The notes beneath the pieces are model-generated. The model had not been told where the DNA came from. It did no database searches and saw only the letters and a program-made list of their open reading frames with translations. From contig JAKUPR010000010.1 in the NCBI GenBank assembly GCA_022450585.1, positions 1 through 41,833 on the forward strand: DNA of 41,833 nt, in the 5' to 3' direction. The translations under genes were made by a program, and so were the position numbers. The number at the start of each line of letters is the position of its first letter. Position 1 is the first letter of the stretch. Positions 7,989 to 16,102 of the stretch are shown in pieces. The stretch is from Anaerolineales bacterium (GTDB lineage: Bacteria; Chloroflexota; Anaerolineae; Anaerolineales; UBA11657).

Positions 7989-9071
7989 ATGGACAAAGGC
8001 TGGAATGCAACTACTAGATATGCGGTCCTTTTTGCCCTAGCGGCAGGATCCATCTGGCTGCTGTACACCGCCCGACCACTGATAGGACCTTTGGTTGTAT
8101 CGGCGCTGTTGGCCTTCATTCTTAATCCAGTCGTAGGATGGCTATGCAGTCGCACAAGATTGTCGCACGGCATGGCAGTAGGATTAGTCTATACGCTTTT
8201 TGCTGTTATTATTGTCGCCATACCAATTGTCGCTACTCCATACCTGGTAAATCAGCTACGTGGGTTTTCTGACGCACTCACTTGGGTACTCGACACAGTT
8301 GCTGTCCTGTTTTCACGCTCTTTTTCATTCGCTGGAATCTCCATCGCGCCGACGGATTGGGTTGCAAACATAGACCAATTCATAGCTGACACGGTGACCG
8401 CCTTCGCCAGAAACGCTCCCAACATTCTGGGTGTATTTACTGAGAATATGGTATGGGTTCTATTGACAATGGTTACACTTTTTTATCTACTAAAAGACGG
8501 TAACCGATTGGTGAATGGTGTGCTACAACTCGCGCCACCACATGTGCGACCAGAATGGAAACGGCTAGTTAGTGAAATAGATCGTGCCTGTGCCGCTTTT
8601 CTACGTGGCCAATTGCTGCTAATGGCAATTGTAGGGGTGCTCGCAGCCATAGGCGGAACTGCCATCGGATTACCCGGAGCAGTCATACTAGGAGTGTTAG
8701 CGGGGCTACTGGATGTGGTTCCATCGCTCGGCCCAACTGTGGCTGGAGGAATAGCAGTCCTCGTAGCACTGGTACTAGGTTCAAGCCACCTAGCATTATC
8801 AAACGGAACATTTGGTCTGATTGTCGCCGGGCTCTATTTTTTGGTGCAGCAAGCTGAAAACATCTGGCTTCGCCCGCAAATCATGAGTCACAATCTTAGA
8901 TTACATCCAGGGATAATTTTCGTGGGCGTGATCGGGGCACTGGCAGTGCAGGGGATCCTCGCTGCTTTGCTTATTGTGCCGATAATGGCCAGCTGCGCCA
9001 TACTGGCTCGTTATATTCACGCCAAACTGGTTGACCAACCACCCTGGCCAGAAGATCCATCGTCTGATTGA
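7989..9071 (+). CDS. AI-2E / UPF0118-family permease
   Basis: Polytopic inner-membrane protein of the family that includes E. coli TqsA and YdiK and several sodium/proton antiporters. 360 residues with about eight membrane segments: an N-terminal pair (LFALAAGSIWLLYTARPLIGPLVVSALLAFILNP), a long extracytoplasmic part at about 110-150, then the conserved C-terminal block GVLAGLLDVVPSLGPTVAGGIA and ENIWLRPQIMSHNLRLHPGIIFVGVIGA. It begins 14 bases after the PII-like gene and is likely cotranscribed. Family members transport varied substrates; association with an antiporter hints at ion homeostasis. Confidence 0.85.
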   Translation: MDKGWNATTRYAVLFALAAGSIWLLYTARPLIGPLVVSALLAFILNPVVGWLCSRTRLSHGMAVGLVYTLFAVIIVAIPIVATPYLVNQLRGFSDALTWVLDTVAVLFSRSFSFAGISIAPTDWVANIDQFIADTVTAFARNAPNILGVFTENMVWVLLTMVTLFYLLKDGNRLVNGVLQLAPPHVRPEWKRLVSEIDRACAAFLRGQLLLMAIVGVLAAIGGTAIGLPGAVILGVLAGLLDVVPSLGPTVAGGIAVLVALVLGSSHLALSNGTFGLIVAGLYFLVQQAENIWLRPQIMSHNLRLHPGIIFVGVIGALAVQGILAALLIVPIMASCAILARYIHAKLVDQPPWPEDPSSD

Positions 9072-9247
9072 CAATCGTACAGTCAGTCATTTGTACAGTA
9101 ATAACACTAAATATGCTTGCCATAAAATAAGTACCAACAGAATAACCACGCCTAGCGCAAAAACACTCCTGCAGAATCACTGCTTCGTCGCAGCAGGTAG
9201 CATCCATACCAGCCACAATAAAGAAGGGTGTTCAAGAAACATCTAGT

Positions 9248-9300
9248 TACCTGTTAAAGGTAAAAGTTGTAGGTTCTGGAGATACAGAGATAGAACCTAA
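9248..9300. repeat. Two inverted repeats between convergent genes
   Basis: TTACCT (9248-9253) pairs with AGGTAA (9259-9264) across a 5-base loop, and TAGGTTCT (9271-9278) pairs with AGAACCTA (9293-9300) across 14 bases. They lie in the 263-base gap between the AI-2E permease and the convergent YvlD-like gene. Neither is followed by a run of T, so they may be 3'-end processing structures rather than classical terminators. Confidence 0.35.
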
Positions 9301-9334
9301 TCATCCAAGAAGCATAGTACCATGGCTTTGTGAG

Positions 9335-9706
9335 TTATCTTTTCAAAACATTGCGCAGCAAGAAACTAATGGGTACGCTCACAAAACTGACTACTAGAGC
9401 ACCCATAAAAGCTGCCCCAAACCCATCCACGCGGAATCCATAACCAATGTAAATACCAATCCACCCGGCCAACAAGAACATGAAAGTGTTCACCAGTAAC
9501 GCGCCCATTCCTAGCGACAATATGATGAGCGGGCAAGTCATAAATTGCATCAATGGCCTAATGAAAGCATTCACCAGACCGAAAATAAGCGCATTCACTA
9601 TCACTGACTCGACGCTGTTATCAACTGGAGTAATGCCAGGAACCACTCGGAACGCCACCCAGATGGCTACCGCGTTAACTCCCCACCGGAGGATTATGCC
9701 CCTCAT
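9335..9706 (-). CDS. YvlD / phage-holin-4 family small membrane protein
   Basis: 123 residues with four predicted membrane helices and very little outside them: MRGIILRWGVNAVAIWVAFRVVPGI at the start, then FGLVNAFIRPLMQFMTCPLIILSLG, which matches the conserved NAxIRPILxxLTLPLxxLTLG core of the family (Pfam Phage_holin_4_2; Bacillus YvlD). Despite the name, chromosomal members are not phage lysis proteins and their function is unknown. Single gene, convergent to the permease operon. The ATG follows AAAGGCAATGAGTAA. Confidence 0.85.
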   Translation of the reverse strand: MRGIILRWGVNAVAIWVAFRVVPGITPVDNSVESVIVNALIFGLVNAFIRPLMQFMTCPLIILSLGMGALLVNTFMFLLAGWIGIYIGYGFRVDGFGAAFMGALVVSFVSVPISFLLRNVLKR

Positions 9707-10186
9707 TTACTCATTGCCTTTTTTATTACCTTTGGTTGCTCAGGAACATTTGGATAAATTTTAACTAGCTGTCATTTTGTCATTGTCGACATTAATTATT
9801 ATTGAAGGCTCCTACAATATAAGTGCCTATGAAGTGCCGATTTTACCACCGTAGCGGGCATGCCACGACATCCATTCCCAGTATACTACCAGACCTACTG
9901 GATCCTTGCAGAAGTGACCTTCTAAGTCCCAGTGCACCACACACCGACCCGATGGGATACGTGGGATAGTAGAACCGCAGAAACAATATTTCAAGTAGAT
10001 ACACTAAATTGACAGGAATTAAAGATTGGTGATACACTACCAAAGTTCCGGAATCCTGACTGGGTAGCAAAACAGGACGGACAGACAAAAAACTGCTCAG
10101 GCATCTCAAACTACGTGGCTGTGCTTAGCAACATCAGGGCTAGTAACGCACGCAGCACATACAACAACTAAGGAGCGACCCGCCAT
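9707..10186. other. 480-base intergenic region upstream of the liv operon
   Basis: No persuasive coding sequence; an 88-codon minus-strand frame (9843-10109) has no recognisable features. Local inverted repeats include CCAGTA/TACTGG around 9878-9900. A clear plus-strand promoter lies at 10009-10038. The liv substrate-binding protein gene, often the first gene of such operons, is not here. Confidence 0.5.
10009..10038 (+). promoter_or_regulatory. Promoter of the livHMGF operon
   Basis: TTGACA (10009-10014), 18 bases, TACACT (10033-10038) preceded by TGA as an extended -10. Transcription would begin near 10045, giving a leader of about 140 bases that ends in AGGAG 11 bases before the livH ATG. 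Confidence 0.6.
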
Positions 10187-11251
10187 ATGCTAAGAAATGC
10201 CCTAGAACGGTTTTCATGGGTTGCATTTTTACTATGGTGTCTTAGGATCGGGGTGATAGCACTTGTCGTCTGGGGAGCATCCGCCACTCTACTCTCCGGG
10301 AGATACTCAGCTAGCAACTGGATAAGTCTGATTGTCGCCGGGCTAGCGCAGGGAAGCGTTTACGCCCTTATTGCCCTGGGATACTCACTGGTTTACGGCA
10401 TCCTCTTGATGATAAATTTCGCCCACGGCGAGGTGTTTATGGCCGGGTGTTTTACGGCCTATTTTGCGGCCCGCGCGTTGGAGAGTTCTGGATATCTGGC
10501 CAAACACCCACTGCTTACCATAGGTGCTCTATTAATTGTGTCTATGGCAGTATCTACCATCGTAGCTGTTCTGCTAGAACGACTTGCATATCGTCCATTG
10601 AGAAATGCGCCTCGGCTGGTGCCTCTGATCACAGCTATCGGGGCTTCTTTTGTCTTGCAATACACTTTTCGCGGCCTGTACGGATCCGGCTTTAGCGCCT
10701 ACCCGACGTTCGACATCCTGCGTGGGAGATGGATGGTCGCCGGCGCAAGCATCCAGATAGTACAAGTTGTTGTTTTCATAAGCGCACTACTATTAATGGC
10801 TGTGCTTTACTGGTTCGTAGAACGGACCAAAACAGGGAAGTCCATGCGCGCTGTGTCCGAAGACAAAGAGATCGCGGCGCTCATGGGCATTGATGTAAAT
10901 CGGGTTATCCTCGTTACTTTCGCCATAGGTGGATTACTTGCCGGGGCTGCCGGTGTATTGAGAGGTCTTTACCAACCACAAGGCATCTCTGCCTTCATGG
11001 GATTCATACCTGGACTCAAGGCATTCACTGCAGCGGTGTTAGGTGGCATCGGTAATATACCTGGCGCTATGTTGGGCGGCATCTTTCTTGGGGTATTTGA
11101 GTCCATTGGCCCCAATCTGGTACTTGAGGGTTTGGGCATTCCAGGCGCCAATCAGCTCCGTGATGCCATCGCCATTGTAATGCTAGTTTTCGTGCTGATC
11201 TTCCGTCCACAGGGCATCCTAGGTGAAAAATTGTCAGAGGAGAAAGCCTGA
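10187..11251 (+). CDS. livH: Branched-chain amino acid-type ABC transporter permease LivH
   Basis: One of two membrane subunits of a HAAT-family importer for branched-chain amino acids or related substrates such as amides or urea. 354 residues, about 50 longer than typical because of an extra N-terminal hydrophobic segment (residues 10-40). The core starts at LIVAGLAQGSVYALIALGYSLVYGILLMINFAHGEVFM, the LivH signature, and includes RAVSEDKEIAALMGIDVNRVI, the cytoplasmic coupling loop that contacts the ATPase, and GLKAFTAAVLGGIGNIPGAMLGG. Preceded by AGGAG. The stop overlaps an ATG (TGATG) that looks like the coupled original start of livM. Confidence 0.93.
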   Translation: MLRNALERFSWVAFLLWCLRIGVIALVVWGASATLLSGRYSASNWISLIVAGLAQGSVYALIALGYSLVYGILLMINFAHGEVFMAGCFTAYFAARALESSGYLAKHPLLTIGALLIVSMAVSTIVAVLLERLAYRPLRNAPRLVPLITAIGASFVLQYTFRGLYGSGFSAYPTFDILRGRWMVAGASIQIVQVVVFISALLLMAVLYWFVERTKTGKSMRAVSEDKEIAALMGIDVNRVILVTFAIGGLLAGAAGVLRGLYQPQGISAFMGFIPGLKAFTAAVLGGIGNIPGAMLGGIFLGVFESIGPNLVLEGLGIPGANQLRDAIAIVMLVFVLIFRPQGILGEKLSEEKA

Positions 11252-11280
11252 TGGTCGAAGAAAGTGACAAGAAATTTTAG
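11251..11280 (+). other. Nine-codon reading frame between livH and livM ending in an in-frame amber codon
   Basis: ATG at 11251-11253 overlaps the livH stop (TGATG) and is preceded by AGAGGAG at ideal distance. It reads MVEESDKKF and stops at TAG (11278-11280), immediately followed by the livM ATG. All are in one frame, so this looks like the original N-terminus of livM interrupted by an amber codon, or a tiny coupling peptide that hands ribosomes to livM. Confidence 0.5.
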
Positions 11281-13437
11281 ATGACCAATTCAAAACTCAA
11301 GCTGGGTATTAGAATGGGTGCCTATGGTGGCGTCGCTACGATTTACCTATGCCTTGTAGGCATAATTGAGACTTTTAGTGACCGCGATATTATTACCGGA
11401 ATCATCTCGCTTGGGCACACATTGCTATTTCTCACTGCTCTGGTGACAGGCTATCTGAACATGCAACAAGTCGACAAACTGATCAACCCAGCTCATCAGG
11501 TAGTCGAAAAAGCGCCCAAGCCGAAGGATACGATACACAGTGCTGTTGCTGGAATCATCACCGGTATATCCTTGGTAATTCTTGTGCTAGTTCTTGATCG
11601 TTTCAACATTAGAGATATGCTGGTAAATGCCTCCCCAAAACTGTTTGAATTACTACTCTTAGAGAAGGGGGTCACCCCCACTATGGTGTCCTTGCTTCCT
11701 TTCGGACAGGGGCTAGCCGCAGGAATGTTGCGGTTAGTAGTCTTCAGTACTGTTTTAGGTCTAGTAGGCGGCACATTATACTTGCTGCCTCCTACTAGAC
11801 GGCGATCAATAATGTTGGGGATTGCTATGGTAGTACTCTTGGGACTACTGTCGGACTTGATGCGGATTGCCCTGAATAAACCTGGGTGGTCCGAGGGATT
11901 CTACAAACTCATTTACACGGGACGTGGTCTCTCGTCACAAGGCGCAGTAATTACACTTGTAGCAACCGCGGCGATTACTTCGGCCTGGAGATACATCCCG
12001 GATTCTTACACGCGGGTGATAAGTGTTATCACCGCTTGGCTGCCAACATGGATCCGGATAACGCTGGCATCCCTATTGTCTGTTTCGCTTCTCCTTCGGT
12101 TGGCATGGTTTCTCGGCATCGAAAACGTGTACCCGCCTATATTGCCGGACTGTCCTGGATTAATAACCAGTAACATCAGTCTGACAAATTGTACCGAGTG
12201 GATCTCTCAAGGATTATCCGCGCCACAAGAAAGCACAGAGGGTGGCCTGGCATCTTCTGCGCCAGCAGTCTCAGCTGCGATTACGCTAGCCGACTCACTC
12301 ATGTTGCTAGGAATCGCAGCCTCCATTTTTCTGTTGCTGGTGCGCACCGTTCAGATGAGTATGTCATCTGACATACAAAAATGGCCTGCACCGCCACTCC
12401 AGAAATTGGAGCGGGCACAGCGTCTGGTCACGCTGTATCTAGGTGTGGCGGCCCTTCTTTTCATACCTGGAGTGGTCGGTGTCTATCCGAGCGAAGTATT
12501 GGTCATGGTTGGACTGTATGTAGTGATGGGCTTGGGATTGAACATAGTCGTTGGCATGGCGGGTCTTCTTGATCTGGGATACGTAGCCTTCTTCGCGGTC
12601 GGGGCATACAGTATGGCAGTTCTAACAACGGTGGATGCATCTGTTGGAGGCGCCCAATTGTCATTCTGGGGTGCACTACCTCTCGTAGTGGTGATTACAG
12701 GCATAGCAGGTCTGCTGGTTGGCGCACCCGTGTTGCGCATGCGCGGCGATTACCTGGCTATCGTCACGTTGGGATTTGGCGAAATCGCTCGCTTTCTGGC
12801 TTTGTCAGACTGGTTCAAGCCGGCATTAGGCGGCGCCCAAGGCATTATCAAGATACCTGACATACACATCGGTGGCGTGGAATTCGTCGGGCCGCAGAAA
12901 CTGTATTACTTGATCCTAGTCAGCTGTCTAATTGCATACTTTATTACAGCTCGCCTGAAAGACTCGCGCGTCGGACGGGCATGGGGAGCCATGCGCGAGG
13001 ACGAGCAGGTGGCAGATGTGATGGGTGTCAACACCACGGCTTACAAGTTGCTAGCATTTGCGATGGGAGCACTTATAGCCAGCGTGAGTGGCGCAATCTT
13101 TGCAGCCAAATTAGGTACGATCTATCCACATAGCTTTAATGTGCAAGTATCCATCACTGCGCTTGGTTTGCTGATTGTAGGGGGCATCGGAAGCCTGCCC
13201 GGAGTGGTGGTAGGCGCATTTGCACTAGTGGGTTTGCCGGAGTTGCTGCGCGAGTTTTCCGAATATCGTATGCTTTTTTACGGCGCTGCTATGGTCATCA
13301 TGATGCTGGTGCGACCACAGGGCTTGCTGCCAAGTGCTAGACGGGGGCACAAATTACAAGGTAACGAACGTGACCAAGACGACTGGATGCGAATTGCAGC
13401 TGAGTCTGAAGCTGCTGGTTCCGAATCGTCCGGATAA
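11281..13437 (+). CDS. livM: LivM-type ABC permease with a large N-terminal membrane extension
   Basis: Second membrane subunit of the HAAT importer. The LivM core occupies about residues 385-690: VGLYVVMGLGLNIVVGMAGLLDLGYVAFFAVGAY, GAPVLRMRGDYLAIVTLGFGEIARF, the coupling loop AWGAMREDEQVADVMGVNTTAYK and GLLIVGGIGSLPGVVVGA. The preceding 380 residues are unusual: about eight further hydrophobic segments and one polar loop (near 285-325) with two cysteines that could form an external disulfide. Typical LivM proteins have 300-420 residues; this one has 718. I do not recognise the extension. No Shine-Dalgarno stands directly before this ATG; initiation probably depends on reinitiation from the upstream 9-codon frame. 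Confidence 0.88.
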   Translation: MTNSKLKLGIRMGAYGGVATIYLCLVGIIETFSDRDIITGIISLGHTLLFLTALVTGYLNMQQVDKLINPAHQVVEKAPKPKDTIHSAVAGIITGISLVILVLVLDRFNIRDMLVNASPKLFELLLLEKGVTPTMVSLLPFGQGLAAGMLRLVVFSTVLGLVGGTLYLLPPTRRRSIMLGIAMVVLLGLLSDLMRIALNKPGWSEGFYKLIYTGRGLSSQGAVITLVATAAITSAWRYIPDSYTRVISVITAWLPTWIRITLASLLSVSLLLRLAWFLGIENVYPPILPDCPGLITSNISLTNCTEWISQGLSAPQESTEGGLASSAPAVSAAITLADSLMLLGIAASIFLLLVRTVQMSMSSDIQKWPAPPLQKLERAQRLVTLYLGVAALLFIPGVVGVYPSEVLVMVGLYVVMGLGLNIVVGMAGLLDLGYVAFFAVGAYSMAVLTTVDASVGGAQLSFWGALPLVVVITGIAGLLVGAPVLRMRGDYLAIVTLGFGEIARFLALSDWFKPALGGAQGIIKIPDIHIGGVEFVGPQKLYYLILVSCLIAYFITARLKDSRVGRAWGAMREDEQVADVMGVNTTAYKLLAFAMGALIASVSGAIFAAKLGTIYPHSFNVQVSITALGLLIVGGIGSLPGVVVGAFALVGLPELLREFSEYRMLFYGAAMVIMMLVRPQGLLPSARRGHKLQGNERDQDDWMRIAAESEAAGSESSG

Positions 13438-13459
13438 AAGGCGAGGATAATAAAGCACA

Positions 13460-14260
13460 ATGCCTCATTTGCTCGAATCCAGAAGACTCTTAAAAGACTT
13501 CGGAGGGTTGAACGCCGTAGATCATCTGGATTTTCATATCGACGAGGGCGAGATTGTTAGTCTGATTGGCCCCAATGGTGCTGGCAAGACAACGTTCTTT
13601 AACTTGATAACAGGGTTCTACCCTGCTGATGACGGGAAGGTCTTGTTTGATGGGCACAACTTGTTGGGTCTGTCCCCCTATCAGATCACCGAACTGGGGA
13701 TAGCCCGTACCTTCCAAACCGTACGTTTGTTTCAGGAAATGACTATCCTAGAGAACGTCATGGTGGGCCAACATTGCCGAGGTCGAAGCGGGGTACTTGG
13801 CGCAGTCTTCCGTCCGCCCAGATATCGAGCTGAGGAGGCCAGAATCCGCAAAAAGGCAGAGGAGCAATTAGCCTTTTTTGGGTCGCGCTTGGGTGGCTAT
13901 CGACTTGATCAAATGGCTAACAGTCTTTCGTACGCTAACCGCCGGAGGTTGGAGATTGCCCGCGCCATGGGGACGGAGGCAAAGCTAATTCTTATGGACG
14001 AGCCCTCGGCGGGTATGAATCCGAAGGAAACTGAGGAAATAGCTTCACTCATCGGCAAACTCAGAGACGAGCGAGGTTTCACTATCCTTGTCATCGAACA
14101 TGACATGAAAGTTGTGAAAGGCGTGTCTGACCGTGTCGTCGCGATGGATTATGGACACAAAATCGCCGAGGGCACCTATGAAAATGTCGCCAATGACGAA
14201 CATGTTATTGAGGCTTACCTTGGACGGAAAGCTACGAGAGAGGATCAAGATGCAAGCTGA
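13460..14260 (+). CDS. livG: Branched-chain amino acid-type ABC transporter ATPase LivG
   Basis: Cytoplasmic ATPase that powers the importer together with LivF. 266 residues: Walker A GPNGAGKTT near residue 36, the LivG-type insert EMTILENVMVGQHCRGRSG, Walker B LILMDEPSAGMNP, and the switch histidine in VIEHDMKVV. The ABC signature reads LSYANRRRLEIARAM instead of LSYGQQR, a substitution at the normally conserved glycine-glutamine pair. It starts 22 bases after livM and overlaps livF by 11 bases. Confidence 0.95.
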   Translation: MPHLLESRRLLKDFGGLNAVDHLDFHIDEGEIVSLIGPNGAGKTTFFNLITGFYPADDGKVLFDGHNLLGLSPYQITELGIARTFQTVRLFQEMTILENVMVGQHCRGRSGVLGAVFRPPRYRAEEARIRKKAEEQLAFFGSRLGGYRLDQMANSLSYANRRRLEIARAMGTEAKLILMDEPSAGMNPKETEEIASLIGKLRDERGFTILVIEHDMKVVKGVSDRVVAMDYGHKIAEGTYENVANDEHVIEAYLGRKATREDQDAS

Positions 14261-14978
14261 TGTCCGCCAAATGCTAAAGTTATGCCATGTGGACACGCAT
14301 TACGGCCCTATCCAAATCCTTAGGGATGTGAATATCGACATCAACATGGGCGAGATTACTTGCCTTTTGGGAGGCAATGCTAGTGGAAAGTCGACCACTT
14401 TGCGAACAATTATGGGCATGGTAAAGCCAACGAGCGGAACAATCGAGTTTGACGGCGAACGAATCGATGGACTGAGCATTCAACAACTGGTAAAACGTGG
14501 TATCTCAATGGTACCTGAGAACCGACGTATCTTCGGCCGCATGACGGTGCGGGAAAACCTTGAAATGGGTTCATTTCTACGTAGCGATCGGAGTGGTATC
14601 CGAGAAGATATGGACCGAGTATTTGGACTATTTCCACGACTTAAAGAGCGAGTGGGGCAGCTTGGTGGAACTATGTCCGGCGGCGAGCAGCAGATGCTAG
14701 CGATGGCACGCGCACTCATGTCTCGTCCTTCTTTACTTCTCATGGATGAGCCATCCATGGGTCTATCGCCTCTATTTGTACAGCAAACTTTTGACATCAT
14801 TCAGGAAATCAGCCGACAGGGCACAACAATCTTCGTGGTAGAGCAAAACGCGAACATGGCTTTGTCTATCGCGGACCGAGGATATGTGCTCCAGACGGGT
14901 GAAATCGTGCTGGATGACACAGCTGCGAACCTGCGCGAAAACAAAATGATGCGCCAGGCTTATCTGGGCGAGACCTAA
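14250..14978 (+). CDS. livF: Branched-chain amino acid-type ABC transporter ATPase LivF
   Basis: Second ATPase of the importer, 242 residues. Walker A GGNASGKST, Q-loop VPENRRIFGRMTVRENL (the usual LivF form), intact signature MSGGEQQMLAMARAL, Walker B LLLMDEPSMGLSP and VEQNANMALSIADRGYVLQTG, the LivF C-terminal hallmark. The start at 14250 was chosen because AGAGG lies 6 bases upstream and the frame overlaps the livG stop by 11 bases, typical of coupled translation; an ATG at 14271 is possible. It ends the transporter operon, 55 bases before the dehydrogenase. Confidence 0.95.
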   Translation: MQADVRQMLKLCHVDTHYGPIQILRDVNIDINMGEITCLLGGNASGKSTTLRTIMGMVKPTSGTIEFDGERIDGLSIQQLVKRGISMVPENRRIFGRMTVRENLEMGSFLRSDRSGIREDMDRVFGLFPRLKERVGQLGGTMSGGEQQMLAMARALMSRPSLLLMDEPSMGLSPLFVQQTFDIIQEISRQGTTIFVVEQNANMALSIADRGYVLQTGEIVLDDTAANLRENKMMRQAYLGET

Positions 14979-15033
14979 CCTTATCCGCAGTGGCCGAACA
15001 AAACCGGCATCCTGAGCATAAATAAGACACTAG

Positions 15034-16038
15034 ATGAAAATCCGCATTCTCACTGCTGAGGAAATACGCCGCGCTCTACCCATGCATGCTGCCATCATTG
15101 GAATGAAGGAAGCATATCGGCAACTTTCCTGCGGCGAGACCACCATGCCATTACGCAATCGCATTGAAATGGCGGACAACGATGGAGTGGCATTATTCAT
15201 GCCGGCCGCAATACAAAGCTACTCATCGAACCAATCGGGGTCGTTGGCGGTCAAGGTTGTCTCCGTGTTTGGAGACAACCTTGACCGCGGACTGCCACTC
15301 ATCCACGCAGTTGTGCTGGTACTGGAAGCAACCAGTGGTCGCCCACTAGCACTATTAGAGGGCGGAACACTAACCGCTATCCGTACCGGCGCTGGGAGCG
15401 GAGCTGCTACTGACATACTCGCACGCCCGGATGCCACAACTCTGGCTATCTTTGGAAGCGGTGTACAAGCTCGCACGCAGCTGGAGGCAGTTTGCGCAGT
15501 ACGTACCATCAACCAGGCATGGGTCTACAACAGGACACCTGCAAAGGCAGAAGCATTCGTAACCGAGATGCGCGGACAAGGTGCCATTCCAAACAACCTG
15601 TTGGTGGCTGAGTCACCAAAACAGGCTCTGGACTGTGCGGACATCGTTTGCACTGCCACCACCTCCCGCAGTCCGGTCTTCGATGGAGGCGACCTACAGC
15701 CTGGCACGCACATCAACTCTGTGGGCGCGTTCACCCCCGACATGCAGGAGGTGGATGCTGAAACAATCCGAAGTGCCTCAGTATTTGTTGATTCGCATAA
15801 GAGTGTATTAGCGGAGGCCGGCGACCTGATAGTACCCATCCGCGAAGGAGTGATCACAGAAGACCATATCTGCGCGGAACTAGGAGAGATTGTGGCCGAA
15901 AAAAAACCCGGACGCACTTCGCCGGAGGAAATCACCTATTTCAAATCGTGCGGAGTCGCCGTACAAGACGTAGCCGCCGCACAAATTGCTCTAGCTTCAG
16001 CTGAGAAGCTTGGGCTGGGAAGAATTGTTTCGCTATAG
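15034..16038 (+). CDS. Ornithine cyclodeaminase / mu-crystallin family NAD(P)-dependent enzyme
   Basis: Rossmann-fold family including ornithine cyclodeaminase, alanine dehydrogenase of the archaeal type, ketimine reductase and lysine cyclodeaminase. 334 residues. Conserved elements: the substrate-side lysine region LAVKVVSVF (K74), LLEGGTLTAIRTGAGSGAATDILARPDA, the nucleotide-binding glycine motif IFGSGVQARTQLEA near 144-157, VCTATTSRSPVF and INSVGAFTPDMQEVD, and EAGDLIVPI near the C-terminus. Downstream of an amino-acid transporter, so an amino-acid catabolic role is likely; the exact substrate cannot be assigned. Codons 72-85 contain a perfect 18-bp inverted repeat; there the FPxNP seen in relatives reads FGDNLD. 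Confidence 0.88.
   Translation: MKIRILTAEEIRRALPMHAAIIGMKEAYRQLSCGETTMPLRNRIEMADNDGVALFMPAAIQSYSSNQSGSLAVKVVSVFGDNLDRGLPLIHAVVLVLEATSGRPLALLEGGTLTAIRTGAGSGAATDILARPDATTLAIFGSGVQARTQLEAVCAVRTINQAWVYNRTPAKAEAFVTEMRGQGAIPNNLLVAESPKQALDCADIVCTATTSRSPVFDGGDLQPGTHINSVGAFTPDMQEVDAETIRSASVFVDSHKSVLAEAGDLIVPIREGVITEDHICAELGEIVAEKKPGRTSPEEITYFKSCGVAVQDVAAAQIALASAEKLGLGRIVSL
15247..15288. repeat. Perfect 18-bp inverted repeat inside a coding gene
   Basis: The left arm 15247-15264 (GCGGTCAAGGTTGTCTCC) and the right arm 15271-15288 are exact reverse complements around the 6-base loop GTGTTT. Each arm is exactly six codons and the loop two, in frame with the dehydrogenase. The frame stays open, so this is not a terminator. 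An exact 18-base match at this spacing is not expected by chance in a window of this size. Confidence 0.95.
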
Positions 16039-16085
16039 CATACGCTTGTCTTGTGGTTTCAACGAACAGTTATTAGCAGCCGACG

Positions 16086-16094
16086 TGCTATAAT
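16086..16094 (+). promoter_or_regulatory. Extended -10 promoter, leaderless type
   Basis: TG-C-TATAAT with the hexamer at 16089-16094, and only 8 bases before the ATG at 16103. A transcript starting at the usual distance would begin at or within two bases of the start codon. It now drives the short threonine-synthase-like frame and probably the nurA-herA genes behind it. Confidence 0.6.
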
Positions 16095-16102
16095 CTCTCA
16101 CT

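Noticed and set aside
9965-9985. Weak resemblance to the T-box sequence (GTAGAACCGCAG) upstream of the liv operon
   Set aside because: Only the ACCGC part matches well, no following terminator/antiterminator pair is present, and the best promoter (10009-10038) lies downstream of it.
9843-10109. 88-codon minus-strand frame upstream of livH
   Set aside because: No recognisable domain, low-complexity mixed residues and overlap with the liv promoter.
14979-15033. GCCG/CGGC inverted repeat after livF as a terminator
   Set aside because: Only four pairs with a long A-rich loop and no U-tract.
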